DNA from: an uncultured Bacteroidales bacterium
GTDB lineage: Bacteria; Bacteroidota; Bacteroidia; Bacteroidales; Paludibacteraceae
Length of the DNA: 64,000 bases
Assembly (NCBI GenBank): GCA_946411385.1
Contig: CAMKDV010000010.1
Coordinates: forward strand, 1-64,000
Direction: 5' to 3'
Positions 42,824-52,402 of this stretch are shown in pieces. The notes below the pieces were generated by a model, which searched no databases, was not told the origin of the DNA, and worked only from the letters and a program-made list of their open reading frames with translations. A program made the translations under genes and the position numbers. Within the stretch, counting starts at the first letter, position 1. Each line of letters starts with the position of its first letter.

Positions 42824-45800
42824 GACGTGAATCGGTTAAAGTGTAAATACCTGCTTCTGCGGGTGCAGGCACAGTTAGCAATTGCTGACCGGCGTTAGCG
42901 GCGCCATAGCGTGCTACTACCTGTCCTAAGATATTGTGCATCACCACCTCGCCGTGGGCTTGCACATAGAGCGTCTCGCCCTTGCCTACCAGCGTGGGCG
43001 ATACATACAGTTCGTCGCCTACCTGCTCGGTGGCATTCGGTACGGCGGTATACGTGATCGGGCAGGTAGCCAATACTACCTCATCGTCACGGACGAGCAG
43101 GCAGTAGAATTCGTCACCTTGATGCGAATCGTCGACGATGATGTAGGACGAGGTGGCGCCTGCAATGGGCGAACCGTTGCAGTACCACTGGTACGACGTC
43201 CATTTGTATCCTCCTCCGTTGTAAAACTCGTTGAGCAGCGAGATGACCGTATATTTCTGCTTAATCACGGATGTAGGATAGTACGCCGTGATGACCACAT
43301 TCTGCGGATCGGACTGACAGGATGGAGCTGTGAAATCAATCACACCTTCGTAGTAGCCCGCACGCAGATTGGTGGGTAGCGGAATAAGAACACTATCACC
43401 GGCAACGAAATGGTATTCGTCGGCAAAACCTGCGTTCTGCGCCGGCAAGGACATCTTGAGGCTGATATCTGTCATGTTGCCTTGCTTGCGTCGGTAGGGT
43501 ATATTCACTATAGGCTCGTCGGCACACATGTATATCGTGTCGGGCACATCCACCAGCAGTTTGGGTATAACCGTCAGATTGAGGCTGAGCAGACTGTCGC
43601 AGCCATTGATGGTCTTCAGGGGAACGGTATACAGACCCGAGCGGTCGTAACGTTTGCCCTCAAAGTCATAGTAACTGCCCTCGCACAGTTCGACCACGGT
43701 GGTATCGAACGACTCGGGGTGGAACAATACCTCCAGACCTGCAGGCGACTGGCAGCCGTACTTGTTCTGCGAATAAGTCACGTATGTTGTATCGGCATAC
43801 ACGGTATCCTTGCTCGGCAATACGAAATAATCGCCTTCGCACTTATGTACGGTCTGGAAGGTACCTGTATGCAGGATGTCGGGCAAGTTGAAATCGAAGA
43901 ACATCGTATCCTGGCACATGCCATCGTTCATCGAGGCTATAGCCATCGCGCGGAACGTACCGCCCTCCTCGGGGTAAATATGTTTGTTGTACTTGCCGTC
44001 TACTATCTCGGGTTCGCTGCCATCGCCGTAGTCATAGAGGATGGTGGTTATATCCTCCTCAGTGGACATGACTGAGCCGTCGGCACGGCTGTGGATACGC
44101 ACTACTGACTGGTTGTCGAACGTCACGGCGTTCTGGCAGTTCGTATGCGTCACAACGGTATCAAAGATAGCTTCCGGATAACGCGGATTCGGGTTAGCCG
44201 TCAAGGTAAAGTAGCATTCAGGATATGCCAAACTGTGGCACTCAACCATATATATCTGGTCCTCATTGGGCGAGATGTTGAATATACGGTCTGTACTGAG
44301 CGTCGCCTTGCTCGGGTCGGTCTCTTTATACCAGCGATAGGTAAATCCTTCCGGCGCCTCGAAGTGATCGGTAGCATAATCGCCGCACGCCATACCTTCC
44401 AACTGACCGCCACGGCAGCCGATGGTGAAGTAGGCGTAAGCGGGGTGGGTATCGTAGGAGCAGCGCATCGAAGTGAGTCGGATAGTAAGCGTCTGACCTA
44501 CATACTGGCGCAGCGAGACGGTTACCGTAGCCCAATCGCACCAATAGATATTCGTATTCTCAGGTTCATTATGCCAATTTTCAGGATCACCGAAACCGGC
44601 TACGAAATAGAGTTGCGTACAGCCGTCGAGTTTGTTGCCGTTACCGTCCAACACATTCAATGTGAAGGTGGGGTTGAGGTCGCTGCCCGGGCCTGTGTAC
44701 TCGGAGCTGTGACCACCCGACTCCATCACTACGGCATATTTGATATCCAGCAAGTCCGACTGACCGGCTTGCACCGTATATTTGTATTCGATACGCGACG
44801 ATAGTCCGGCACTGGTGTATGCACCCAGACGCACGGATGCTATCTCGCCGTCAGGTACGGTATTCAAGCCGCCATTCACCGTAGTATTCGGGTCAATCTC
44901 ATTCAAGTCCAAGTGGATGGTATGCATACTCTCCGGGCTGGACGGACCGAGATCGACCATACTCAATGTACCTTGTTGCTCATGCACATACAGTTCGTCG
45001 AACGTACCGGTATAACATATACCTTTGTTATTCGGGCTGGCACCTATATCCAGATAGTCGATACAGCGACTGCCGGGAATCCATGTAAAGAACGAGGTCA
45101 TTACCCACGTCGACCACGATGTGCTGTCGCAATACGCGCGTATATAGAAGTTGTGTGTTCCTTCCGCCGTGATGTTCATCACCTCCGAGGTGGTGGTTAT
45201 GCCCTTATATTCCGTCAGCGTACCGCTATTGACGGCATAATCGCGCACATCATACCATTCGGCATTGCCGCGCCAAGAGAGCGTACCGGTCATCTTGTCG
45301 TAGCGGATATTCGTAGGTGTGCCGCAGCCGGACGTCTGCTTGGATACCATAATATTATCCACGCAAGCCGATGGGGCTTTCACGGCATCACGAATCTGTG
45401 TCACCCACATGAATACCAGTTTGCCGTTCGTCGTAGCCTCTGTTACGGTAAAGGATACACGTGCCGGGAGCCAAGGTTTTGATCCGTAGAACGTAGCATT
45501 GGGAATCTTGTATTGCGCCAAACGCGTGGAATATTTACTACCATTGTTGCAATACGTATTGATATTCAGCGGAACCCAGAACACCTCGAGTGTGGCGTTC
45601 TGGCCCATACCCAAAGCTCGCCAGTCGAACTCCAGGGTATAACTGTCAGGCTCGAGCGTCAACTCGCGATATGCCACTGTGGTTGTTGCAGAGTTTGCGA
45701 GATAAGTTGCCTCATCGTGTTTGTTTTGCAGCGAGATATACAATCCCCAGTGACCGTACTGACTATAGTTGCCCGGCGAACCCATGTACCATCTGTTCTG

Positions 45801-45950
45801 CCAGACGGTAGTGGTATCGTTGGGGCTGGTAGGGTTCAGTACCCACTGCTGCCGTTCTATTTGATTTTCGAAATCACACTCGTACACTATCTGCGCCGCC
45901 ATCGGTAGAGCCAACAGCAACAGCAGCATCTGTAACGTTATTTTTTTCAT
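42795..45950 (-). CDS. T9SS-secreted multidomain adhesin B
   Basis: 1,051 residues. A signal peptide (1-20, MAAQ) precedes a jelly-roll/MAM-like domain (~22-205), an Fn3-like domain (~210-290), further beta-sandwich regions, a PKD-like segment (~640-700), a GCDSLLSLNLTVIP-type repeat (~790-815), an Ig-like YQWYCNGSPIAGATSS segment (~950) and a C-terminal sorting domain with the pattern ...YVSPTLVGKGETL, NILGQVV, AGIYTL, KILVH. It has the same domain order as adhesin A at 48114-51245. Expected on the cell surface. In the operon it lies between two barrel genes. Confidence 0.88.
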   Translation of the reverse strand: MKKITLQMLLLLLALPMAAQIVYECDFENQIERQQWVLNPTSPNDTTTVWQNRWYMGSPGNYSQYGHWGLYISLQNKHDEATYLANSATTTVAYRELTLEPDSYTLEFDWRALGMGQNATLEVFWVPLNINTYCNNGSKYSTRLAQYKIPNATFYGSKPWLPARVSFTVTEATTNGKLVFMWVTQIRDAVKAPSACVDNIMVSKQTSGCGTPTNIRYDKMTGTLSWRGNAEWYDVRDYAVNSGTLTEYKGITTTSEVMNITAEGTHNFYIRAYCDSTSWSTWVMTSFFTWIPGSRCIDYLDIGASPNNKGICYTGTFDELYVHEQQGTLSMVDLGPSSPESMHTIHLDLNEIDPNTTVNGGLNTVPDGEIASVRLGAYTSAGLSSRIEYKYTVQAGQSDLLDIKYAVVMESGGHSSEYTGPGSDLNPTFTLNVLDGNGNKLDGCTQLYFVAGFGDPENWHNEPENTNIYWCDWATVTVSLRQYVGQTLTIRLTSMRCSYDTHPAYAYFTIGCRGGQLEGMACGDYATDHFEAPEGFTYRWYKETDPSKATLSTDRIFNISPNEDQIYMVECHSLAYPECYFTLTANPNPRYPEAIFDTVVTHTNCQNAVTFDNQSVVRIHSRADGSVMSTEEDITTILYDYGDGSEPEIVDGKYNKHIYPEEGGTFRAMAIASMNDGMCQDTMFFDFNLPDILHTGTFQTVHKCEGDYFVLPSKDTVYADTTYVTYSQNKYGCQSPAGLEVLFHPESFDTTVVELCEGSYYDFEGKRYDRSGLYTVPLKTINGCDSLLSLNLTVIPKLLVDVPDTIYMCADEPIVNIPYRRKQGNMTDISLKMSLPAQNAGFADEYHFVAGDSVLIPLPTNLRAGYYEGVIDFTAPSCQSDPQNVVITAYYPTSVIKQKYTVISLLNEFYNGGGYKWTSYQWYCNGSPIAGATSSYIIVDDSHQGDEFYCLLVRDDEVVLATCPITYTAVPNATEQVGDELYVSPTLVGKGETLYVQAHGEVVMHNILGQVVARYGAANAGQQLLTVPAPAEAGIYTLTDSRHATTKILVH

Positions 45951-45988
45951 AATAGCCTCCTTTCCTTACAGGTGGGGGTGATTCTATA

Positions 45989-48094
45989 TTAGAAGATATC
46001 CTCTTCAGCATCCATCTCGTTCAAGACGGTAACCTGAACGCGACGGTTATTCTGTCTGCCTTCCGGCGTATCGTTGGTGTCGATCGGTTCACTTTCGCCC
46101 TTACCGTTGGTTTCCATACGGTTAGGATCGATGCCACGCCTTACCATCTCGGCTTTCACGCTGGCAGCACGGTTCTCCGACAGACGCTGGTTGTAGTCAT
46201 CGCGTCCCTCATTATCCGTGTGACCGGTGATGAGCACGCGTATACGCGGGTTCTCACTGAGGAAGTTATACAGTTTTATCAGGTCTTCTTCCGATCCCGG
46301 CAAGATGTCCGACTTATCCGTAGCGAAGTACATGTGCCTCAATATCAGCGTGTGACGTACGCGGTGGATCGGGCGCATCATGATGTGCAGCGTATCGGTA
46401 AGTTTGGTTACAGGCATCGAGTCGGGGAAGTACTCCGGAGCGGTGATCATCAAGTTGTAGGTATCGCCATAGTGCAGGTTGGCTACTCCCGGTTCGCCAG
46501 CAGGCGTGATGACTGAACGGTTGTTCTGTATATCCTGATCGGAAGTAAACGCCAGCATAGCACCGCCTACGAGCTGTTCGGTCTCGCGGTTATGTACGAA
46601 TACCACCAGTTTGGGTTCGGGTATGAGGCGGAGATGTGCCAGATTGCGGTCTTCCTGATGCACAAAGTGCAAGGTGTCGCCTGCATAATCCGACGGCAGG
46701 TAACCCGGCGCACGACCGATCATGTCGTAGCGGCCTTTCTCCATACGCATGCCCAGCTTACCGTCACGATCCATCTTCCTCAAGCGCGGCTTGCGTTTGG
46801 GGTTCTGCATGTCGCGTATCTCCACGGTAGCGCCGGCTATACCCTTGCCCATCATGTCGTTAACCGTGGTATCCGATACCAGGAACAGCAGCATGGGGTT
46901 AGGCATCTTCGGCTTGTTGATCTGGAATAGTGCCGTGAATTTCACACCCACCAGCAGCGAGCTTACCCGGCTGCTTGCGGCGGATGACTCGTGCAGGCTG
47001 ACGGTCTTGAACGATGAGGCGTCGGCTGCTGCCAGCGGCTTGCCTACGTCGTTACCTACGGCACGCAGGATGGGCAGACCGTAATCCACAAACGCACCTA
47101 CGCGGAAACGCCACGGATGGGTCTTCTCCTCGTTGAGCGAGTTCCATTCGTCGCTGAAGAAATCGTTGAGATTCAATCCAATCTCTGCCGTCAGTACGGC
47201 ATCCAGGCCCCAGCTGTGCATACCTTTGCCTTCGCCCTGATAAAGCGGGTGTTCTGCCAACTCCGATGTTACCTGGTTGCGGCTCAGCAGGTCGGTCCAA
47301 TCATCCACCGCCATCGGTACGGTCACGGAGGTGTTCAGCGATGCGCGCTGCTTCCAGTAGCCTACTACCGAGTAGCCGATCTTGGCGCCGGCAAGGAAAT
47401 ATACTTTGTCGAAGTTCGCACCGAACAGGATGGGCAGCGTGACCTGCGCTACGGTCTGCGTCTCGCGCATAGCCGGCAGGTTGTAGTGCTGGAACATGAA
47501 GGGCGCTCCATAATCCTTGCCCCATGTGGCTACAGAGGCATGATCGGTATTGAACGGATCGCTGAACGACATGTTGTCAATTGACGTCAGTACGCGGAAC
47601 TCGGGACCAACGCCCATCATGAAGCGTTTGTAGTGCATCTCCCAGCCCAGACCTAACTTGCCGCCACCGCCACCAATGAACTTGTTCTCCATCGTACCGG
47701 TCGCGCCGGCATACTTATCCATCTCGGTGGTGTTGAGATAGTTATGCATGGTGTAGCTCCACGGCTTGTAGCTGTCCACCATACCCGAGTAGCCACCGCC
47801 TGCCCACAATGACAGGTAATGGATAGGCTGATTGAACGCTTTGTCGTTGGCGCGCTCTTTGGCTTTCTCGCGTTTGGCTTTCTCGCGGTCTTTCTTTGCC
47901 TGAGCCTTAGCCTTGTCCTTGGCTTTCTTCTTTTGCGCTTTCTCGCGCTCTTTGGCTTTCTTCTGAGCAAGCTTCTCACGTTGGATCTGCTGCTTCGATT
48001 TTTTCTTCGCAGGTGCAGCCGCGTATGCGGGTGCGCACACGAAACTTATAAGTAATAGCAGAATGCTGAATATGTGAATCAGTTGTTTTTTCAT
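45989..48094 (-). CDS. OmpA-family protein with Lys/Ala-rich N-terminus and barrel
   Basis: 701 residues from the ATG at 48094. After a signal peptide (~1-26) comes a highly charged Lys/Ala/Glu/Arg stretch (~28-90, repeated KAKxxxK), then a beta-barrel (~95-400), a carboxypeptidase-regulatory-like domain (~425-500) and an OmpA C-terminal peptidoglycan-binding domain (~585-695; TGHTDNEGRDDYNQRLSENR and NRRVQV). It is expected to span the outer membrane and grip peptidoglycan, giving a firm base for adhesins encoded on either side. The charged N-terminal stretch is unusual for an exported protein. An upstream ATG (48127) overlapping adhesin A is less likely because it does not open on the signal peptide. 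Confidence 0.88.
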   Translation of the reverse strand: MKKQLIHIFSILLLLISFVCAPAYAAAPAKKKSKQQIQREKLAQKKAKEREKAQKKKAKDKAKAQAKKDREKAKREKAKERANDKAFNQPIHYLSLWAGGGYSGMVDSYKPWSYTMHNYLNTTEMDKYAGATGTMENKFIGGGGGKLGLGWEMHYKRFMMGVGPEFRVLTSIDNMSFSDPFNTDHASVATWGKDYGAPFMFQHYNLPAMRETQTVAQVTLPILFGANFDKVYFLAGAKIGYSVVGYWKQRASLNTSVTVPMAVDDWTDLLSRNQVTSELAEHPLYQGEGKGMHSWGLDAVLTAEIGLNLNDFFSDEWNSLNEEKTHPWRFRVGAFVDYGLPILRAVGNDVGKPLAAADASSFKTVSLHESSAASSRVSSLLVGVKFTALFQINKPKMPNPMLLFLVSDTTVNDMMGKGIAGATVEIRDMQNPKRKPRLRKMDRDGKLGMRMEKGRYDMIGRAPGYLPSDYAGDTLHFVHQEDRNLAHLRLIPEPKLVVFVHNRETEQLVGGAMLAFTSDQDIQNNRSVITPAGEPGVANLHYGDTYNLMITAPEYFPDSMPVTKLTDTLHIMMRPIHRVRHTLILRHMYFATDKSDILPGSEEDLIKLYNFLSENPRIRVLITGHTDNEGRDDYNQRLSENRAASVKAEMVRRGIDPNRMETNGKGESEPIDTNDTPEGRQNNRRVQVTVLNEMDAEEDIF

Positions 48095-48113
48095 CGTCTT
48101 GTCCTCCCCATTA

Positions 48114-51100
48114 TTATTCAACCACAATTCGTTCCGTTACTATTCCGCTATCCATCGTTATGCTGACCAGATAAACGCCTCTGGTCTGCGGTGCACGCAC
48201 CTGGGTAGTGCCTTTCGGCAGGTTGGCGCTCATCACGGGCAGACCCATCGTCGTGTACAGCGTTACCGACGCTTCGGCAGGAACGGTGATATACATCGGT
48301 GCAGAAGCCGGCATGCTGGTGGGTGATACGGAAGCCTCACCTTCGATGTCGTAGTGCATCGGGATGAAGGTGCAGCTCTCTTCCTGTGTGCTGTCAGGCA
48401 GCGTGACGAGGCAGAAGAGCAGCTCCGTTCCGTCGAATCCGCCATGCTTGTAGTAGTACGAACGCGTAGCGCCTTCGATAGGCTCGCCGTGGTCATACCA
48501 CTGGTAGGCGATGAACTCGCCGCCGCCGCGCTCGTTCTTGTTCTTGAGGCTCACTACATCATTCCAGCGCTGGAATACTTCGTACGCACACATACGGATT
48601 ACCTCTTCTTCCGTACAGCCTATACGGTTGTAGAAGGTGATGTAGAACGTACCGCCTATCAGTCCGGTCAGCTCGGTAGAGGTCTCGTAGCGTGTGTTGT
48701 TGATCATATAATAAGTGATCGAGTCCTCGGGGAACAGCGTGATGGTGATGCTGCCCGACTCATGTTCCTCGTCAATCTCCTGTACGTCGATTGACGGCAG
48801 CATGTGCGGCATGACATGTACCGGCAGGATGACCAGACTGTCGCAACCCATATAGTTGAGGAAAGTGTGTTTGATCACGCCGTCACGTGTACGGTAGCTG
48901 TCGCCTACCCAAGCGGTATCGCCGTAGCAGATTGTCACCGTATCAAGCATAGTCTGCGTCTGCGGTGCTACGGTCAGGTGCAGCGTATCGTTGGCGTAGC
49001 AGCCGGTCTTCATACGGCCCTGATAGCCGTACACGCCGCTCTCGAAGTACCGGCGGTCATGGAACTCGAAATAGCTGCCTTCGCATATCGTGGTATCGAT
49101 GATCGTGTGGGTATCGCCTATGGCGGGCACGTCCACTACGATCGTATCGAAGCTCTCGCATAATCCGCCGCCCTTGTCCAGGATAGCCTTGAGGATCACG
49201 GTGAACTGACCGCCTTCTTTCGGGAACGATACGTATCCCGGGTTCGGGTCATTCGTGTCATCCTCTCCGCCCGGCTTACCAAAATACCATTCGTAATCGT
49301 CGCATACCTCTTCCCGATGCTCGTGACGCACATTGCCTTCATTGGTCCAAACGTAACTGGTATTCTCAATCAAGTAGCGGTTTTCGCAATTCTCAGGCAT
49401 ATATTCCAGCTTAAACTCCGCTTGCGGATAACGAGCTGCCGTATTGATCTCCAGATCAAAGAAGCAGAGGAGATTTTCCGTCGAGATGAGTCGGCATCGC
49501 CAGTTGACGGAGTCGGTAGGTTGAATCTCGATGGATTGCTCCTGGCTGCGGTAGCGTGTCTCATTGCCTGCATACCACTGATAATGGAATCCTGAAGGAG
49601 CAGTAACCTTGATACCCGACTCGTTGCCACAAGTAGAATTCTTTATTCGTCCGGCTTGGCAGTCCAACGTAAAATATGCGTAGCCATAGTGACCGCCCTG
49701 GAAGCAGTCGAAGGTTTCAAAACTGATGGTAAGTTTCTGACCTACATAGGGTGTGAGATTCAGTCCAAGCGATGTCCAGTCCTTGTAGACTACTGCATCG
49801 TATCCGGATCCTACGCTCGACCAGCCGGTACCGCCCTGTTGATTGGAGTTCAGGTCCACTACGCCGCAATCGGGATCCACCAGTTCACCTTTCTCGTCGC
49901 GAATCTTGATAATGAATCGTGGTACCTCGTCATCGCCATGCTGCGGATCTTCGAGCACGATAGCATAGTTGACGAGCAAGATGGCATTACTGCCGTCTAC
50001 CTCATAAAGATACGTGATGGCTTCCGTGCCGTTGCCGTAATCCCAGTTACCCAAACGCACACTGCCTGTAGCGCCGGATGGAACCATGCGCAGTTGGTTA
50101 TCCGTATTCGGATCCATCGCTGTTGTATCGGTTACAACAGTATGCCGCGAAGCCTTCTTATCCCAACCGTAATCGATACACCCTACATTCTGATACGGAT
50201 CGTTGACAGATGACGGATAATCTCTGCCTGACGTTCCATACGTACAGGTTACCCAAGTTGTATCATGAATATTCATATAGTTGATACAGTGCAACTCCGG
50301 GCAATAAATTGAGAAGTTTGTCAGATATACATACGGGCTGTAGGTCGTATCCGCCAATCCTGTGATTGAATCTTCGCCAAAGCACTTCCCGCGCAAGCGG
50401 AAATCAAATACGCCTTCGCTCATTCTGGACAGCGTGATGCTGGTCAATCCGTTCTCTACCTTGCGGTTACGCCAGCGGCCTGTATCGTTCGACGCGCGAT
50501 ATTGTATCTCATAGGCAGCACTCGAACCTGCCCACTCAAACGTTACATTGTCGCAATCCTCCACGAAGCCGGAGAAGCCACGGGGAATCTCGCAGGTCGC
50601 CTCCATAATCTGGATATTGTCGATAGCTGCGCTCAAACCGGGCTGAATAGTTCGTACCGAATCGTTCACCCACGCAAACCATACACGCGTCGTACGAACT
50701 GCTCCACCTGACGTCTTGCCTACATTGACAATGAAATTGGCATTCTGCCAGTTGTACGACGTCAAGGCGCCTGCACTCGGCCGACCCACATTAGGTAGCG
50801 TAGCACTTCCTAGTTGCTCAGACATATTCTGCGCCTGCTGGCTATTATTGATATTCACAAAGTTGAAGTAGCCGGCATACAGTTCCATTGATGGACACAC
50901 CCAGTCAAACGTAACATAGTACTGACCCGCAGGCAACACAAAATCGCGGTAGGCGAACTGCACAATTCGGCGGTTCGTACTACTGCCTGCGCCGCACGAC
51001 TCTCCGCCATCTACGCTGATATACATCGCCTGCCTGCCGCTGTGCGATATAGCGTCACCGATAGCCCAACGGTCGATACTGTCGTTAGGTTGAATGGTCG

Positions 51101-51245
51101 TTCCGGGGTTAAGCACCCAGTTAGCCTGCTCTGCCGACTCACTCGCCTCAAATCCGTACTCGTAGGGCAAAACATCATAGGTCTGCGCACACAATGCCAC
51201 AGACAATAAACTTGCCAGAACAAGGATACAATTCTTTCCTTTCAT
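48114..51245 (-). CDS. T9SS-secreted multidomain adhesin A
   Basis: 1,043 residues. A signal peptide (1-20) precedes a jelly-roll/MAM-like domain (~25-210), an Fn3-like region (~215-290), beta-sandwich domains with GYAYFTLDCQAGRI (paralogous to AYAYFTIGCRGGQL of adhesin B), a PKD-like segment, a GCDSLVILPVHVMP repeat, a YQWYDHGEPIEGATRS Ig-like segment and a type A-like sorting tail (VSPTSMPASAPM, GVYLVSI, RIVVE). First gene of the adhesin operon, with its promoter at 51365-51396. A 19-bp gap separates it from the OmpA-like gene. Confidence 0.88.
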   Translation of the reverse strand: MKGKNCILVLASLLSVALCAQTYDVLPYEYGFEASESAEQANWVLNPGTTIQPNDSIDRWAIGDAISHSGRQAMYISVDGGESCGAGSSTNRRIVQFAYRDFVLPAGQYYVTFDWVCPSMELYAGYFNFVNINNSQQAQNMSEQLGSATLPNVGRPSAGALTSYNWQNANFIVNVGKTSGGAVRTTRVWFAWVNDSVRTIQPGLSAAIDNIQIMEATCEIPRGFSGFVEDCDNVTFEWAGSSAAYEIQYRASNDTGRWRNRKVENGLTSITLSRMSEGVFDFRLRGKCFGEDSITGLADTTYSPYVYLTNFSIYCPELHCINYMNIHDTTWVTCTYGTSGRDYPSSVNDPYQNVGCIDYGWDKKASRHTVVTDTTAMDPNTDNQLRMVPSGATGSVRLGNWDYGNGTEAITYLYEVDGSNAILLVNYAIVLEDPQHGDDEVPRFIIKIRDEKGELVDPDCGVVDLNSNQQGGTGWSSVGSGYDAVVYKDWTSLGLNLTPYVGQKLTISFETFDCFQGGHYGYAYFTLDCQAGRIKNSTCGNESGIKVTAPSGFHYQWYAGNETRYRSQEQSIEIQPTDSVNWRCRLISTENLLCFFDLEINTAARYPQAEFKLEYMPENCENRYLIENTSYVWTNEGNVRHEHREEVCDDYEWYFGKPGGEDDTNDPNPGYVSFPKEGGQFTVILKAILDKGGGLCESFDTIVVDVPAIGDTHTIIDTTICEGSYFEFHDRRYFESGVYGYQGRMKTGCYANDTLHLTVAPQTQTMLDTVTICYGDTAWVGDSYRTRDGVIKHTFLNYMGCDSLVILPVHVMPHMLPSIDVQEIDEEHESGSITITLFPEDSITYYMINNTRYETSTELTGLIGGTFYITFYNRIGCTEEEVIRMCAYEVFQRWNDVVSLKNKNERGGGEFIAYQWYDHGEPIEGATRSYYYKHGGFDGTELLFCLVTLPDSTQEESCTFIPMHYDIEGEASVSPTSMPASAPMYITVPAEASVTLYTTMGLPVMSANLPKGTTQVRAPQTRGVYLVSITMDSGIVTERIVVE

Positions 51246-51364
51246 ATTCAGTCTATCTTTTTCACGTACGACATCGCTCTACCACAAAGCTTTGCCGCAC
51301 CTATACTATCATTCTTGGCGCCATTCAGCACTATGCCTTTTAAGGCAAAGTACAAAATAGCTCA

Positions 51365-51396
51365 CAAAGTTACAAAAAAAAATGACAAAATGCAAA
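51365..51396 (-). promoter_or_regulatory. promoter of the adhesin operon
   Basis: On the minus strand, TTTGC (51392-51396), 19 nt, TAACTTTG (51365-51372), about 115 nt before the start of adhesin A. Confidence 0.82.
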
Positions 51397-51516
51397 TAAA
51401 AATGCAAAAAAAGTTACATATTGCGCGATTTAGAGCCAAAAATACCGATTTTTTGAAATTAAACATGCCAAAAAATCACAAAAAAAGCAGAAAAAGGGTA
51501 TTCTATACAGAATAGA

Positions 51517-51552
51517 GTCACTCGGACGCCGGAAGTCACTCGGACGCCGGAA
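51517..51552 (-). repeat. 18-bp tandem duplication
   Basis: GTCACTCGGACGCCGGAA occurs twice head to tail without a mismatch, between the adhesin-operon promoter and the hairpins at 51570-51618. Confidence 0.9.
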
Positions 51553-51569
51553 AGATATTTATACTTTTT

Positions 51570-51660
51570 TTTATAGGCTGGCCTATAAAAACCAAGAAGG
51601 ATTGTCTCCCGACAATCCAATCTTTATTAACCTTAAATCTAATACCATGAAAAACACGAT
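51570..51660 (-). ncRNA. candidate short RNA or attenuated leader
   Basis: Downstream of the minus-strand promoter at 51662-51693 lie two strong hairpins. The first is GGATTGTC/GACAATCC (51599-51618), followed in transcript sense by TTCTTGGTTTTT. The second is TTTATAGGC/GCCTATAAA (51570-51589). Transcription from ~51655 would give a ~60-90 nt RNA ending at one of them, or a leader that attenuates readthrough into the adhesin operon. There is no open frame of note. Confidence 0.45.
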
Positions 51661-51661
51661 G

Positions 51662-51693
51662 CAAAAGTACTGCTTTTTTTCCATATGTGCAAA
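51662..51693 (-). promoter_or_regulatory. second, distal minus-strand promoter
   Basis: TTTGC (51689-51693), 19 nt, TACTTTTG (51662-51669) in minus-strand sense, ~410 nt upstream of adhesin A. Confidence 0.65.
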
Positions 51694-52042
51694 TTTTTCG
51701 CTAAAAAACATGTTTTATAGCATATTTTACGTATGTTTTGCAACACATAGTTTGCATTTCGTTACCTTCTGTGCCGTTTTTGTGCAATTCCGCGACTATT
51801 TGCCGGCCATTCCCGCCCAGCCCATAACATTTTGTCAGCATATCCCCCATCCCGCTGACGATTTGTCAGAAATATGCAGCGCCAACAGTAGGGACTCGTC
51901 CAAAAGTTCCGCCATGGCTTCTATAAAAAAGTTGCATGACCAGTTTGTCCTTTTTGTCCATTTGTCCATTTCCGCGCCAAAGCCACGTTGTAATAGTTTC
52001 ATATTCAGCGCAATGCACAGGCATGTAGGAATCCCGCGTTTG

Positions 52043-52078
52043 GGACAATATGGACAATTTGGACAAAATGGACACAAC
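52043..52078. repeat. 9-nt direct repeats (GGACAAnnT)
   Basis: GGACAATAT, GGACAATTT, GGACAAAAT and GGACACAAC are contiguous. The complementary heptamer TTTGTCC/TTGTCCA recurs at 51944-51970, so the two arrays could pair or be bound by one protein. Confidence 0.8.
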
Positions 52079-52118
52079 ATATTTTGTTTCTTACGTCGGA
52101 TGCTATCCGACATCAAAT

Positions 52119-52170
52119 CAACTACGGGACATTTACGGATCAACTACGGGTCATTTACCTGTCATTACCG
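52119..52170. repeat. array of 11-nt repeats
   Basis: CAACTACGGGA, CATTTACGGAT, CAACTACGGGT, CATTTACCTGT, CATTACCG. The period and consensus are the same as at 28851-28905. It lies ~230 bp upstream of the regulator 2 promoter. Confidence 0.8.
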
Positions 52171-52345
52171 AGGAAATCCTAGACCATTGACAGGGTTTTT
52201 ACGGTATCATCTCAGTATCATCCCATAGTTCCCTAACAATTATACGGAAATCTACCGAACAACGAAAGGGGGGGCTAAATAAATCGCTCATTTCCAGTAA
52301 AAAAGGCTAAAATTTTGTCACATTTTCGCTTTAATTTTACAAAAA

Positions 52346-52377
52346 TTTGCAAATGTCAGATATTTTTCGTAACTTTG
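52346..52377 (+). promoter_or_regulatory. promoter of regulator 2
   Basis: TTTGC (52346-52350), 19 nt, TAACTTTG (52370-52377). The transcript start would be ~20 nt before the start codon. Sequence from the -7 box onward is shared with regulator 1, and sequence upstream is not. Confidence 0.85.
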
Positions 52378-52402
52378 CAGTTGTTTTTGGTACGTGGCAC
52401 AA

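Larger units (their letters stand above)
51700..52345. other. long intergenic region with short repeats, no gene seen
   Basis: The only long frame here (starting at 51602) has an implausible composition and no homology that I recognise. What stands out is short-period repetition: TTTGTCC units at 51944-51970, 9-nt GGACAAnnT units at 52043-52078 in the opposite sense, and an 11-nt array at 52119-52170. It looks like decayed or regulatory DNA between the adhesin operon and regulator 2. Confidence 0.5.

Noticed and set aside
51602..52228. 208-codon open frame between the adhesin operon and regulator 2
   Set aside because: The sequence is low in complexity with short-period repeats, the start is not placed after a promoter, and the protein has no sensible composition.
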